Below are positions 11,050-22,277 of a stretch of 64,000 nt of DNA, piece by piece (position 1 is the first letter of the stretch; every line of letters begins with the position of its first letter). This DNA comes from Gnetum montanum (lineage: Eukaryota; Streptophyta; Gnetopsida; Gnetales; Gnetaceae), in contig MNCI01015933.1 in the NCBI GenBank assembly GCA_015680685.1, positions 613,531 through 677,530 of the forward strand, read 5' to 3'. The notes under the pieces were generated by a model. The model ran no database searches. It saw only the letters and a program-made list of their open reading frames with translations, and was not told the origin of the DNA. Made by a program: the position numbers and the translations under genes.

Positions 11050-13560
11050 ATGACTTCTTCTCACAAATCTGATTCACCACCTAGGACTAACACTAGAGAC
11101 AGTCGGCAACATACAACGCATAACCACAATCAGCCAAGTCCTAAACAGTACAAGATAACATATACTCATCTTGATGAGTATATTTCTGATTACACTTTTA
11201 TCCTCCATCAAGAAGATTAGCTACTATGGAGAGATCTGCAAGGTAACATCGTGTTACCCCCAGATCGATCAATCCCTAACATGCTCTTTTGTGCCTTAGC
11301 ACAGACTGGCATGCAAGACTTATTTGCTGAATACATTGTTGAAGATTTTGATATGAGGGATTACCATCCCACAGATGTGCAATGTATGAGGGACTTAAGG
11401 TAGGAGAGTCAACATACACTATTGAAGGGCAAGGTCCCGCACATCCTTAGTGAAATAGGAGATGAGGAACCCCTTATAATGGGTTCTTTAGCAAATGATG
11501 TTCCCCCTCCTAACTATGGTGAGAAGGTGAGGCATCAAAACCTACGCTCAACAATTCATACTATTGGTTTTGATCCCCATGAACACCAACTGTTCATGGA
11601 AGGAACAACAACTCACGCTAAGGATGGGCACTTAGATCGTTATAATGATCGGGGCTGAAGCAGCTGAAGAGAAGGTAAGAAACATTGCCATGGTGATGGA
11701 TCTCCTTCTTCTTCTCCTTCATCTCACCACTCACCCTCTCCTTCCACATCTGGGCACAACCATCGTGAACATAACGGTGAGGGTAAAGGTAAGGAAGATG
11801 AGAGACCTCGACAGGAAGGTCGAGAGATAGGACAAGGGAAAGGACGTAGGGAGAGTAGGGAACCAAGAAGACATCATAGGTGTCATGAAAGAGATAATCA
11901 TGATGAACCTCTACTCGCAACCCAAAGTATGCTTGACATTACAGAGGCTATTAGGATTCCAACAAGGCACTTAAAAGACAGTCAGATCAAGCGTTTGGAC
12001 ATAAATAATATCCCACATTTTGAAGGGGGATACAACACTAATCCACAGTATCATTTATAGGCATTCCATGATGCCTATGCCTTGCAGAATATAGACAATG
12101 AGTGGCAGAAGCTTAAATTGTTCCCAAGGATACTCACTAAAGAAGTAGAGAGTTGGTAGCGGTCCGTAGAACTAGAAACCATCAGGAGGTGGAGTACGAT
12201 GCTTGAAATCTTCAACAATAAATATCAGACATACTCCAGAGTGTCCAATTTGCATAAGAGATCCAAGGCTAGAAACAAGGTGCTTATGAACCCTTGGATG
12301 CTACCATTGCCCACTACTATACATTGTTACATCGTTGCCTGGGCCATGGGTATGCTTAGCAGGATCAAATTCGCCACATCGTGGATGGGCTAAGGCACGA
12401 AACGAGAAGAATGCTTGGGACTTATGCCCAAGGGAGACTATCCCGACTTAGAGCCCAGGAAGTACACCACTTGTTGGAACAAGTAGTGCAAGAAGAGGGT
12501 GAACTACGTAAGAGGGAAAGTGCGGAAGAATACAACCGCGATCCCTCCCTTCAAAAGAAGGTAGTGAAATTCTATGATGAGGAGGATGAGTCACCACTCG
12601 AAGAGTAGACCAAAGTAGTGACAAAGGTAGACCAAATGTGGGATTTCTTAGACTTAAGAATTGAAACAGTCTTGAAAATTGTAGACCAAATGTAGTGACA
12701 ACCGAAGTATCGGCCAAGGTAGACCAAATGTGGGATTTCTTAGACTTAAGAATTGAAACAGTCTTGAAAATTGTAAAAGAGTCTAAGGAGGAATGAAGTA
12801 GTGACAAAGGTAAAACAAAGTGGAGAAATTCAAGCCCTGCACATAACAAGGGTAAGGGAAAAATTTCTATCTCTAATGAGGCTGTTGACTCTAACATAGA
12901 CGATGATGGTGGATGTGAGGTCTGCTACTATGACCATCCTAAGGGATGTTGCCCAGTGATCTCACATCTGCAGGAGTCTGGGGTGTATGCACTAAATCCA
13001 AGACTCAACCAATGGCAAACACCCCAAAGGTTACCTTATCCACAAGGTAACCCAAGGCAGTTCCACCAACCACTAACGTGTTATCCAAGTGAAACTCCAC
13101 CACAGCCCATTGGATAACATCAGTGGTGGAAATACCCACAGTCATGGGGGATGCCACCGCCAACACAATAGTACCCATACCGGTAGCCCAATCCTTATGG
13201 TTATTATGTGCAGCAGCCGGTTTCTCCAGGTGACTCTATGGGTCACACTACTCCCCAATGTCACTACCGAGTTCAGGAGTACTTCAGGAGGACTCCTTCT
13301 CCTCCGGGAGACATCTCACACTTATCCCATCCTCCAACTCCATCTGCACCTCTTCCACCTGTAGTTCCCATACAACCTGTTCCAACAATGCAAGGGGAAC
13401 TACCTACTCAATTGCAGCAAAGTAACACTGCGAGAGCTGTAAATATTCAGCCTGTAAATATTCAACTAGGTGCTGGTTCTATCAACTGTACAAAGAGAAG
13501 GTCCTTCTTTAGAACCAGAAGCTCTGAGAAACTCTCGCAACAACAAACGGTTGAGACAGT
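11050..13560 (+). pseudogene. gag of element Z
   Basis: The start is ATG at 11050 (MTSSHKSDSPPR), 125 bases after the primer site. The N-terminal part reads THLDEYISDYTFILHQED, then TAG where the TE-B copy suggests Gln. The capsid part (about 11930-12400) contains AYALQNIDNEWQKLKLFPRI and MLEIFNNKYQTYSRVSNL. After a frame change, 12381-12608 reads HETRRMLGTYAQGRLSRL and LLEQVVQEEGEL. Near 12910 a knuckle-like CEVCYYDHPKGCC is seen. The rest is Pro/Gln-rich. Stops include several TAG at CAG positions. A 92-bp tandem duplication adds a frameshift. Confidence 0.85.
12624..12775 (+). repeat. 60-bp direct repeat, 92-bp period, in Z gag
   Basis: 12624-12683 and 12716-12775 appear identical over 60 bases. 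The period of 92 is not a multiple of three, so the duplication shifts the gag frame. The perfect identity suggests it is recent. Confidence 0.85.
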
Positions 13561-14371
13561 GTACATGCCTCCAACAATTAACACTTTGGAGCATCCTTCA
13601 GTCCAAAAGAACTATACTCATACGGTTATGTTGACACATACCATAACCGATTGGATCAAGGTAGGCCACCTTCCTAGGAAACTATCTAACCCTGGGAGCC
13701 CCTTAATTTATTTGCAAATCACTGGAAATGCACCACATCAGGCTCTTCTTAACTCAGGTTCCAGAGTCAATTTAATATCACGAAAAATGTATCAAGCCTA
13801 GAACCTATCGCAACTTAAGAAGAGTAACATCCAACGGGAGCTGGCTGACCAGTTCATCACCATTTCCTTAGGATTGGTGGAGGACATCATCACCACTATG
13901 TGTGGGTGGTCATACCTAGCCGATTTACTGGTGATTGAAGTTAACAACGAAGGAGGCTTCCCAATTATAATGGGAAGGCCATTGCTAAGTACAGTAGATG
14001 CGTACCTAGGAATCCATGATCTTTCCTTGCAAATCTCTAAGATAAATATTTACAGAAAGATTGAGAAGAAGAAAGTTCCATGCATCACATCTAGTGATTC
14101 ATCGGGTGATGACATGGAGGAAATGTCTCCATGTAACAGGTGTGCCCTTGAGACTTTGAAACAAAGGTGCCTATATATAGCAACCACACAACCAGTAATA
14201 GACACCCTGTGGTTGACAGCTGCTCAAAAGAGCAAACAAATATGCATGGAACGAACTAAGGAGACAACTAATGCTAACAACGAAGGCATAGACACCTTAG
14301 AATATGAATGTCGCCAACTTCCATCCCTCAACCTAAAAACATCAATGGGAAGAAGTTGGGCACTTCTATGA
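13561..14371 (+). pseudogene. Retropepsin-like protease of Z with mutated active site
   Basis: The reading contains TDWIKVGHLPRKLSNPGSPL, then the active-site region ALLNSGSRVNLIS (13741-13780). The family has D-S-G here, so Asp has become Asn. A C-terminal part follows after a TAG at 13799: GFPIIMGRPLLSTVDAYLGI, typical of the protease flap and end region. The reading runs to 14371 and ends SMGRSWALL. The next sequence is not RT but the post-integrase region, so pol was deleted here. Confidence 0.8.
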
Positions 14372-16258
14372 AATTCAAATAGATGTTCATTATTTCAGAT
14401 CTCTCCCTTACAACTCAATCATGGTGGAGATGGCCACCTATGCTAACTTTTAGAGGCCCTCAATTCTTTTTAATTTTTTTTACATGTTTTTGTTTTACAC
14501 ATTTTTGTTTTACACGTTTTTGTTTTACACATTTTTGTTTTGCAAATTTCTTTAACTTTTCTTGTTTTTTTTTTACAACATCGTTATACTTTTCCATTTT
14601 GTGTGTGTGTGTGTGTGTGCCATCCACCATGTAAGTTCATTACCCAATAAGTGTTTGGAACGATGGTATGAACTATTTTTCATTGATTGCTAATGTTTGG
14701 TTTTTACCTTTAAGTTACGATGTTGATACTAAGGTATATTCTTTTGATATGGTAGGCAATGAGTCCACTTCATCCATCCATCCACCAAAGTGTATGGTTT
14801 CTTCTAGCTTAGGAAATGTACAGTCCCCTTCCTAATAAGAACTTTAGCAAATTGGTGACTGGGTACTTCTCAAACTAAGGAAGGACTCAAGGTTTGAAAA
14901 GGGTGTGACTTCAAGGGAACTTGATGCATTTGTGTTAGCCATTCTCTTGGGTGCTTGGATGTTTTCTTCTTGAGTTTTCTTGCCATTCCAATGTTACCCA
15001 ATTCTAAGAAGCTGAGACAATAAAAATAAAAAGTCTTTGCATGGTGTGGTTCTCACGCATAAAAACACAAAACACAAAAANGGTGGTAGCTTTTGGAGAT
15101 GCATTCTTGTTACCCCAGTGGATGGTTTGGCCAAGTGTGTTGATGTGAAGTCACTGGATGTGGTTGGTTTGAGGCCAAAGTTGGAATGAGATTTGCCAAG
15201 TCACATTAATCATACAACACATAAGGGGCTATACACCACCTTGTTCTTGGGATTCCATTTCATCCTCTTCTCTCCACTCTTCTTTCCATTGCTCACCTCA
15301 TTGCCGGGTATATCATTAGTGTATATTTTAGTAGATGCATTGTTTTCTTTTTGGTAAATTCTAATGGTTAAGACTCTAACTCTTGTTCCAAAGGACATTC
15401 CTAGAGCCTACGGACTCTTTGAATGTGGGTTTGTCAAGGCATTAAGGGCATGAGCCTGCTTTGGGGAGGACCCACTGACATTCCTATTTGGTGCATTAGT
15501 TAAGCTCTTTTCCTTAACATTTTGCAATTAATTTTATTTTATTCATTTCTATCTTGACATCTCTTTTATCGATGTCCTCGTTGTCTCTTTTTCTTCCTCT
15601 TTCTTGTTCTTATTCTTTCTCCATTCTATTGCTACCAGAGGTTCGCAATTAGTCATGGGGTTACGGGGCCCACTTTTTTTTATTTTCTCCTAGCCCCGAA
15701 TTTTTTCAATTTTCTTCCTAACCCCTACACCTTCAGTAGTCATCATTTATATATTCCCAGATCCATAATCAGCCATACCACAACCTAGCCAATGGACTTA
15801 CACCGAAGCAAGGTATTACCCACATTGAAATTTATTTACCCTTGCTAATATACGACTGTGGTGTGTGTGCAAATGGCGATCATGCAATAATGAACTAGAT
15901 CTAGAGGGAGCACTTGGAATGGAGCGGTGCTGAAAGCAGCTATGCAAGGAGAATGATTGATGATGCGCTTACGGATGGACAACGAAAGGTGCAATCTAGG
16001 CATTGGCAGCAGCAAGACTTCTTCTATTTTCTTCTCTTCTCTTCTCTCTTCTCTTTTCTCTCAAGCTGCCAAATGTGGCCTAATGTCAATATAATAAGGT
16101 GTTCACCCTTGTTTTCATGAACACCAAGTTTTGTCAAGTCTTATAATAATGATTCTTTCACATGTCATTCCATTAGTTCCATTCCCTCAATAATCCCATA
16201 CCTACCTGATATTATTGTAATGAACTCGAGGACGAGTTTTCATTTAGTCATGGGGGTA
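14372..16258 (+). other. 3' region of Z, no gene
   Basis: It starts with the conserved pol-end block (GGTGGAGATGGCCACC near 14413). It then holds a 15-bp tandem repeat of about four units (TTTTTGTTTTACACA, 14481-14548) and a TG microsatellite (14600-14619). A single N lies at 15081. A CT-rich run is at 15560-15640 and a TCTTC run at 16019-16060. It corresponds to 3' regions at 24000-25330, 38950-40440 and 51090-52270 on the other strand. The accessory ORF and its splice site are not recognisable. Confidence 0.6.
16249..16258 (+). other. Polypurine tract of Z
   Basis: CATGGGGGTA directly precedes the 3' LTR. The same sequence, on the minus strand, adjoins the 3' LTRs of X, TE-C and TE-D, so this is the conserved plus-strand priming site. 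Confidence 0.8.
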
Positions 16259-17170
16259 TGATGGGACGCGATATCACATGAGCCGTGATATCGCGGCTAT
16301 CGCAATATTGCATCCCTTGCGATATTGCATATGTGATATCGCATCGTCCCCTGTGATATCGTGTATGCGATATCGTGGTCTGTCGCCATATCTATAAATA
16401 AGAGGCGGCACTCCCCTTATTCATCATCCTAGGATTAAAGTAGAAAAACTCTGGCAGATTGATCACCCCAAAGATAGATTATTTTCCATGTGCCCATAGT
16501 AGGAGTCCTCAAGTGAACGGATCTTTATTCGAGCAGCTTTGTACCTGAACGCAAGTTGTGTACGGCAATAAAGATGAGCTTTGTGGATAAACCTTGTAGT
16601 ACATGGAATAGGCTTATTACATGTTATTTCCTACCTGTTATTTATTACCTGCAGTAGCACGGTATGAGTACAACTTGATTACGAGCATATATGAATGTGT
16701 ACGGTTATTCAAGGAATCGGTTACTCATCGCGATTAGTCTCTTTCACCCTTATCTCCTAGAATGCGGGATAAGTACGACTTGGTTATGAGCATTCAAGGA
16801 TGTGTACGGTTAGCCAAGGAATGGATGCTTATCACGTTTAGGTTAGTTAAGTGCCTCAGTATGACCACTTCAAGCATGTGCGTTACGTGTGGTAATCCTA
16901 GTAACGATTAGCGTTTGGTAGCCATAGTTGCATAGTTCAGGGTGTGTACGGTAAGTGGGAATGGATGCTGATGCTAGGGACTTAGTGCATTAGTTAGAGT
17001 TAGTCTTAGTTTCTCAACCCTTTCCTCATAGTGTAGAAGACATAAACAGAAAAGACCAAAAAAATCATATACCTCAGACTTACTTAACCATACAAGTTGA
17101 CACATACAAGTAAGTCTGGGAAGACAAAGATTAATTAACCCCAAGTGTTCCAAGCAGTGTGTAGGCATTA
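16259..17170 (+). repeat. 3' LTR of Z, right end missing
   Basis: It begins TGATGGGACGCG, with the GATATC array at about 16264-16380 and TATAAATA at 16393-16400. It follows the 5' LTR closely up to GTGTAGGCATT, then departs abruptly; about 80 bases of the LTR end are missing. The U3 array is longer than in the 5' LTR. Confidence 0.9.
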
Positions 17171-17171
17171 A
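17170..17171. other. Deletion junction between Z and Y
   Basis: Left of this point is the Z 3' LTR, right is the 3' part of minus-strand Y. Both lack their expected ends. A single deletion here would explain the missing LTR end of Z, the missing left LTR of Y, the missing left part of X's 3' LTR, and the missing pol of TE-B. Confidence 0.6.
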
Positions 17172-17459
17172 TTAACTAGTTTCTAATTACACTTGAAAAG
17201 ATGCATCGTTCCCTGAGATCTATTGTAACTAAGTGCTCGCCCCTCCTCCTGTATGGATGAACACTTCATCCCTCATGTGATCCAAAGAAACTGTGGGCTA
17301 TACAGTATTATCGATGATGTAGAAGAGATTTGCATCATCATGGCTTCCCTAACTAACCATCTCAGAGATGGCCTTGAGATAGCTCATTGATGACCTGTAA
17401 TCTTGCAATAGCGATGGCGGTTGATCTTTCTAGCCCGTGCTAGGCCTTGCTTCTTCTTG

Positions 17460-18458
17460 TTAGTTGGATCCTACAAATTGAGTTGTAGTTGGTCCTACCG
17501 TATGTTCTTTTTCTTGTTCTGGCCCCATTGTCTCACCAGTGATTTTTCTTGCAGCTAGTGGCTTTAGCAGTTCAGCATATGAAGCATTTTGGGCTGTACA
17601 GAGGACATCATTGGTGTATCCTCTAATGCTAGCATGTCTGCACAGCTTCCTAATAAGACAAGGGAAGGGCAACGCAAGCTTCCCTATCTTCCATTCTTCA
17701 AACCACCTTAGAATCTCTGTAAAATATAGATGAGGCAGGTTAGCATTAACCTTTCCCATCAACATTGCACATCCTTTTTCCGCATATGTTGAAATTATTT
17801 TTAAGCCTTTTGTGGGGAAGAGGTGAGAAGTTCCTATTTTGAAATAAATCCTCTCTTCCATCGTCAACTCCCCAAACGTCTTATCTTCCTTGCCATATGC
17901 CCTTTCCAACCAAACTCGTTGCGCATTAGGGTTTGAATGGGTAGAAAAATGAGCAAACTTTGGCCTTGTATTCAGAAGGTTTAATACTTTCAAAATGGCA
18001 TAAACAGAGAAGTCAATAGTCACACCACAAATGTTAACCGTGGTGCCTTGTTCTTTGTTGTGCCAAAATTGGTACATTTTCCCTAAGTACTAGGCACCTC
18101 TTTCAGAGAGGATAGGCCATAACAGGAATCCTGTGAGGTGATCCCTAATAGCCTCTAAAGAAAATTTTGCAAAATATCCAAATTTTAATTCCACGATCAC
18201 TGTAGTGAATATGGACTTCTCATGGAAGGCCTAAACACAATCTTGGGACAACATGAGATGTTGTCCTTGTTCAGATGCTGCAGTAGCTCCTCCTTTTGCC
18301 TGCCTTGATTGTATAGTAGTAGGGTCCTCTTGGTGGATACTAAATGATTGTTCCTCCTACTTTGCATGCTATCTGGCAGGAACTTTTCCTTCACCTCTCC
18401 TAGGTTGTTTGCTTCCACCTTGAGCAGGACCTTCCTGTTGTCCATGTTTCAGGGCCAT
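17460..18458 (-). pseudogene. Accessory ORF in envelope position, Transposase_32-like
   Basis: From ATG at 18458 to the stop at 17460 there is one frame of about 332 codons with no frameshift. It is broken only by four TAG codons, all followable as former CAG. The first part is basic and Gln/Gly-rich (MALKHGQQEGPAQGG). Then come VIVELKFGYFAKFSLEAI and, from 18077, MYQFWHNKEQGTTVNICGVT, FSVYAILKVLNL, YFKIGTSHLFPTKGLKII and LALPFPCLIRKLCRHASI. This pattern fits the 'putative plant transposon protein' (Transposase_32) domain. No signal peptide or membrane segment is evident. The position between pol and the 3' LTR is where Athila elements carry env-like ORFs. TE-C has a longer relative. The domain call is from memory, so moderate confidence. 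Confidence 0.65.
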
Positions 18459-18485
18459 CTGCAATCATGTGAGGCCAATCATTAG
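18459..18485 (-). promoter_or_regulatory. Predicted 3' splice site before the accessory ORF (Y)
   Basis: On the minus strand the ATG is preceded directly by TGATTGCAG, with the branch-point-like CTAAT at 18485-18481, about 20 bases upstream. The same layout occurs in TE-B, TE-C and TE-D, and in decayed form in X. It suggests that the ORF is translated from a spliced RNA. Confidence 0.55.
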
Positions 18486-18652
18486 TAAGGTTGTTACCAA
18501 AGTTAGCTTATNCAGAATGAAAATCGGAGGACCAGCAAGAGAGATATGGGTATGAAAGCAAGGGAAGGGCAATCGCAAGTCGTAGAGAGAAATTTGAAAA
18601 AATCCCCTCACGTGAATAGTTGAAAATGATGTTAAGTAGTGCAGGGGGTCAT

Positions 18653-18740
18653 GTATATATAGATTTGTGGGATGTGATATTGCAGACACAATATCGCGTA
18701 GGCTACGATATCACATACGTGATATCGTGGCCTATCGATG
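18653..18740 (-). promoter_or_regulatory. Internal promoter-like block: GATATC array plus TATA
   Basis: On the minus strand four to five GATATC-core words (CACGATATCACG, GTGATATCGTAG, CGCGATATTGTG, GCAATATCACA) are followed within about 20 bases by TATATATAC (18660-18652), then a 200-base leader and the accessory ORF. Words, order and spacing mirror the LTR U3 of Z and Y. A separate promoter for the accessory ORF is inferred. Confidence 0.6.
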
Positions 18741-20160
18741 TTAAGGCACTATGGAATATACTGAATTTTTAAGATTTTTCTACAGTTGATGATGTAAAAT
18801 AAGGACATGTGGATGAGTGTTAAAGGGTTCTAGGGTAATTCAACTAGTCCTGAAGGCACAAATAATTATGATGATGTGGAATTTATCAATAAGGGCCTCG
18901 GGTGGTAAGTGAGAGAAAAAGGCTATGTGATGGTTCATAGGAACGTTCGAATAGAAGGGATAGTAATGAGGGAAAGAATATTATTGAAAATATGTTGAGG
19001 GTAATTGATGGTGTGTGGAAGATGTGTTATGAGTGCAAATTACAAAAAATTATGCAAGTGGGTCCTCCCTAAAGCAGGTTCCAACCATAATGCCCTTGCG
19101 TAACCACACCTTAAAATGTCTGTAGGAACTAGAAGGGTTAAATGTAATCTACACTGGTTCCACAAAACACACACATGTAAGTATCATCAGAATGAGGTAA
19201 GAATTCTTTGCTATACAAGACATGAGCTACAATTACATGAACAACAAGATGAGACAAACTATAGAAGGGATTGCAAAGATTAGGATATGAGGTAAGTGAC
19301 CCAAGGCACAATGAATCCTACATGTAAAGCATGATTAATGTGTCTTTAACCTGTCGTTCCAAGATCAGTACCAAGTCCATTCCTCTAATCAGTGACACCA
19401 CATTGTTTTATCCCATGATGAGCAACTTATGAGAGTACCATAACAACAAGGCATTCGATCACTTGGCATTTTTTTCAAGGGAGGAGTGATTTTTTCTTTG
19501 TGGCATTTCTCTCCTCTTTTCTGGTTCTCTTTTTCCTTTTTTTTTCTTTTTTTTTTCCTTTTTTTGACTACTGAATCCAGAGAAGTTGCCAACCTTCAGG
19601 CATGGATGCATGTCTTTCCAGTGGGACCCCCCTAGAATAGCATTGGAATTTTGAGTGCCTTTTGGTTACTCTTACTCCCATTTTGTGTTAGATCTACAAG
19701 GATCTTAGTACAACCATGTTGCATGATAACTCTCATAGATGTCACCAAAGAGAATCTACAAGTCCCCTTGATGTCACATCCTAATCATTTCCTCTTGGCC
19801 CATCCTTCTTCATTCCGGGTACAATGAACATGAAATTAGTTTTAGGTTTTAAGAATGTCAAGAATATCACTGTACCCTCAATGGAACCTCTTATTTGTAG
19901 AATGGATGAGTGGGTGTAATGGGCTCACTATCCAAATAATTAATCACTCGAGACTCGATAACATAGAACACACCTCAACCAACGAGCCACATGAGTGTTT
20001 TATTCATAGATGAGATTACTTATAAAAAGATAAAAAGATAAAACAAGAAATTGAAAAATGAAAAATTTGAAAACAAAAAATTGTAAAATTAAAGAAAGTG
20101 AGAAATATTTATTAATCCTACTTGTTATTAGAATGGGGGATATCCCCCATAACTAAATGG
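18741..20160 (-). other. 3' region of Y, no gene
   Basis: The sequence matches the post-integrase region of X (24000-25330), including the block near TGCCCTTGCGTAAC (19090). A long T-rich run at 19520-19566 reads as a purine tract (A with G clusters) on the minus strand. An N lies nearby at 18512, inside the leader. The pol-end block CATAACTAAATGGTTG (about 20148) adjoins gag directly. Confidence 0.55.
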
Positions 20161-22180
20161 TTGAGCATGGCAAGGATTACTAGTTGAAAGATGAGGATCC
20201 TTGCATGTTGGAAATATTGAAACTTGGTCATACTTACCCCATTGGGGTTCACACACCTAATTATAGTAAGCATAGTGGGGAAATTTATAAAGTGTGGTTC
20301 TCAGGTAAAGAGTTGACCCATTGTGATACTTGAGACCATAGATGGCATGCAAGGATCAGGATCTTACTCTCCATGGCCATATTATTGGGCCGTATGGTTG
20401 TTGGAGTGTTAATTGGTGGTCCTAATGAAGTAACACAAGGCGTTGGGTTTAAAGAGAAGGATGCATCATAATGTTGGACTTGTGATGAGTTGGAGAATGT
20501 AGTGGCCTCGGAACTATGTTGTCCCTTCCTACGGTCATGTCTAAAGAAGGGACGCCTCTGATGTTGAGGAGGTCTCTCACTGTTATTGGCAATAGTAGCA
20601 AAAGTAACGTTCGTGGGTTGTTGCTATGGTGCAGACACTTCAAGAATAGTTGGTGGTGATGTAGAAGGAGAGAAAGGATAATAATGTTGAAATTTAAGTG
20701 AAGTGTAAGGTACACAAGGTGGTGGTTGTGTTGAGGACATGGGCTAGTAGTATTGAGGAGAATGATAATGCAATGAGATAGAGTATGTTGATCTAGTTGG
20801 GAAAACAAGATGTTGAACTAAATAAGTATTTAGATTTGGATGATATGAAGGGTGTCTCCAGTTTAGGGATGGCTTCCACCATGACTAGGATTGTTTCCAC
20901 TGTGATCGAACATAGTATCTCTGTACGAACTCTAGGTGTAACGTGCTTCCCCAATGCTCATATAAATGTAACAAGATTGGGCATTGGCCCTTGGGGTGAT
21001 CATACAGGCACATGTTGCATTCATACGCATGATTGGCAGTTAAGCTCTTACTTTCCTCATCTCCTCTTTCTAATTGTCTAATGATATTTTCTCCTGCTTC
21101 TCAGGTTGTCAAAACTCTATCTCCAATATTATTGATANACTTCTCAGGTTGTTAAAAATCTATCTCCAATATTATTGATATATTCCCCACACTTTTTATG
21201 CATCCATTCCAGCATCTTATTGATCTTTGCCTCAATTTCATCTAATGATTGTTGTATAGGCAAAGATGGTTCTTCCTCCTTGACATAGGTTGATTTCTCC
21301 TTTTTTTGATTATGGACCTCTGTTAAGTTGAGATTTTGGTCTCGTTCATGTTTTTCAACACTCTCCGATCTAGCCATTTCTCCTTCTTCTTTTGCTACTC
21401 GCTTAATAAGCTCTCGGAATTGATGGATTTGTAGTTTGTATAGTTGACCTTGGGTATACATCCCTAGGGTCTCTCTTGTTTTATCACAAAGCCGATCAAT
21501 GATATGGTACATTAGCCTTTCCTCCGAGAACTCATGGCCTGGATAGTTGTTTAACAATGCATAATATCTTTCAAAGGCCATGTCTAAGGGTTCATGTTGT
21601 GCTTGTTTCCACTCTTGGATTTGTTTCCTCAAGGCCAACACTCTTGCATAGGTTTGATATCTTTCGTTAAAGAGTTCTACCATTGTTGGCCAACATCGAA
21701 TTGAATTTGGTTTTAACGATCTATACCATACTTTTGCTTAGCCAACAAGTATCATATGAAAGAGCTTGAGTTTTTGACAACCATTATCAATGTTGTTCCA
21801 TGCATTGGCATCGTAGAAGGCTTGTGAATGTTATTTTGGATCTAAGTCATAGCCTCTTGAGAAGTTGGAAAAGTTGTTTAAATCAAGCCTGGGTAGGTGG
21901 CTCTCTTTACGATGCCTACGGGAGATTCGAATAGCCTCCTGTATTTTCGTTAGGCTTGTAGTGGCTAGTAGGGGTTCATTATCATCAAGTAAGTTATGCT
22001 TTCATGCATTGGGACAATGCTGCCTTCATTTATGTTTATAAGAAAACCCCACCTCGGATTGCATACTCCAATATTCATTGTCATATAATTAGTTGGTTCT
22101 CCAATGAATTACCTCACTAGATATGGCATTATCATAGTCTTGTAAAAGAGGCATGGTTGTGCGATTGTGTGTGAATTTGT
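20161..22180 (-). pseudogene. gag of element Y
   Basis: The best-kept part, 21683-21144, is open for 179 codons: MVELFNERYQTYARVLALRK, then DKTRETLGMYTQGQLYKLQI, ELIKRVAKEEGEMARSE and a charged tail. Upstream (22180-21690) the N-terminal and capsid text is readable with stops, including RRHRKESHLPRLDLNNF-like text. Downstream (20810-20200) is the Pro/His-rich tail. The capsid aligns by eye to Z and A. No clear start codon was found. The tail runs into the post-integrase region without protease. Confidence 0.8.
21098..21180. repeat. Tandem duplicate of about 38 bp split by an N
   Basis: CTTCTCAGGTTGTCAAAAC... and CTTCTCAGGTTGTTAAAAA... each run to CCAATATTATTGATA, with the N at 21138 between them. 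The copies differ at about two positions. It could be a real duplication or an assembly overlap left at a join. Confidence 0.75.
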
Positions 22181-22277
22181 ATGTGAATTTTTCATAATTA
22201 TTTCTTCCTAAAAGATATATCATTAGTTCTTATACAATGGCCTTGTATGATATAACTATTCTAGATAACTAGCACCG

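Larger units (their letters stand above)
9952..17170 (+). mobile_element. Element Z: gag-protease-only Athila-like element
   Basis: Z is the only Athila-like copy in the window on the plus strand whose internal region is visible. It has a full 5' LTR, perfect primer-site context, gag, protease, 3' region, polypurine tract and a 3' LTR lacking its last 80 bases or so. The protease text runs straight into the sequence that follows integrase in other copies (about 14372). RT, RNase H and integrase are therefore absent and Z would depend on enzymes from relatives. Its sequence is richer in CpG than its neighbours, which suggests a younger insertion. Confidence 0.85.

Noticed and set aside
12448-12897. 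149-codon frame on the minus strand
   Set aside because: It is antisense to Z gag, whose plus-strand text matches other gag copies; the frame is a shadow.
15914-16120. 68-codon plus-strand frame in the Z 3' region considered as the accessory ORF
   Set aside because: No similarity to the Y or TE-C ORF, no splice signal or conserved M-x-x-K-G-K-H start, and half of it is a TCTTC run.
20449-20808. 119-codon His/Leu-rich frame considered as a separate gene
   Set aside because: It is the low-complexity Pro/His-rich tail of Y gag in one of its frames, with counterparts in TE-C and X.
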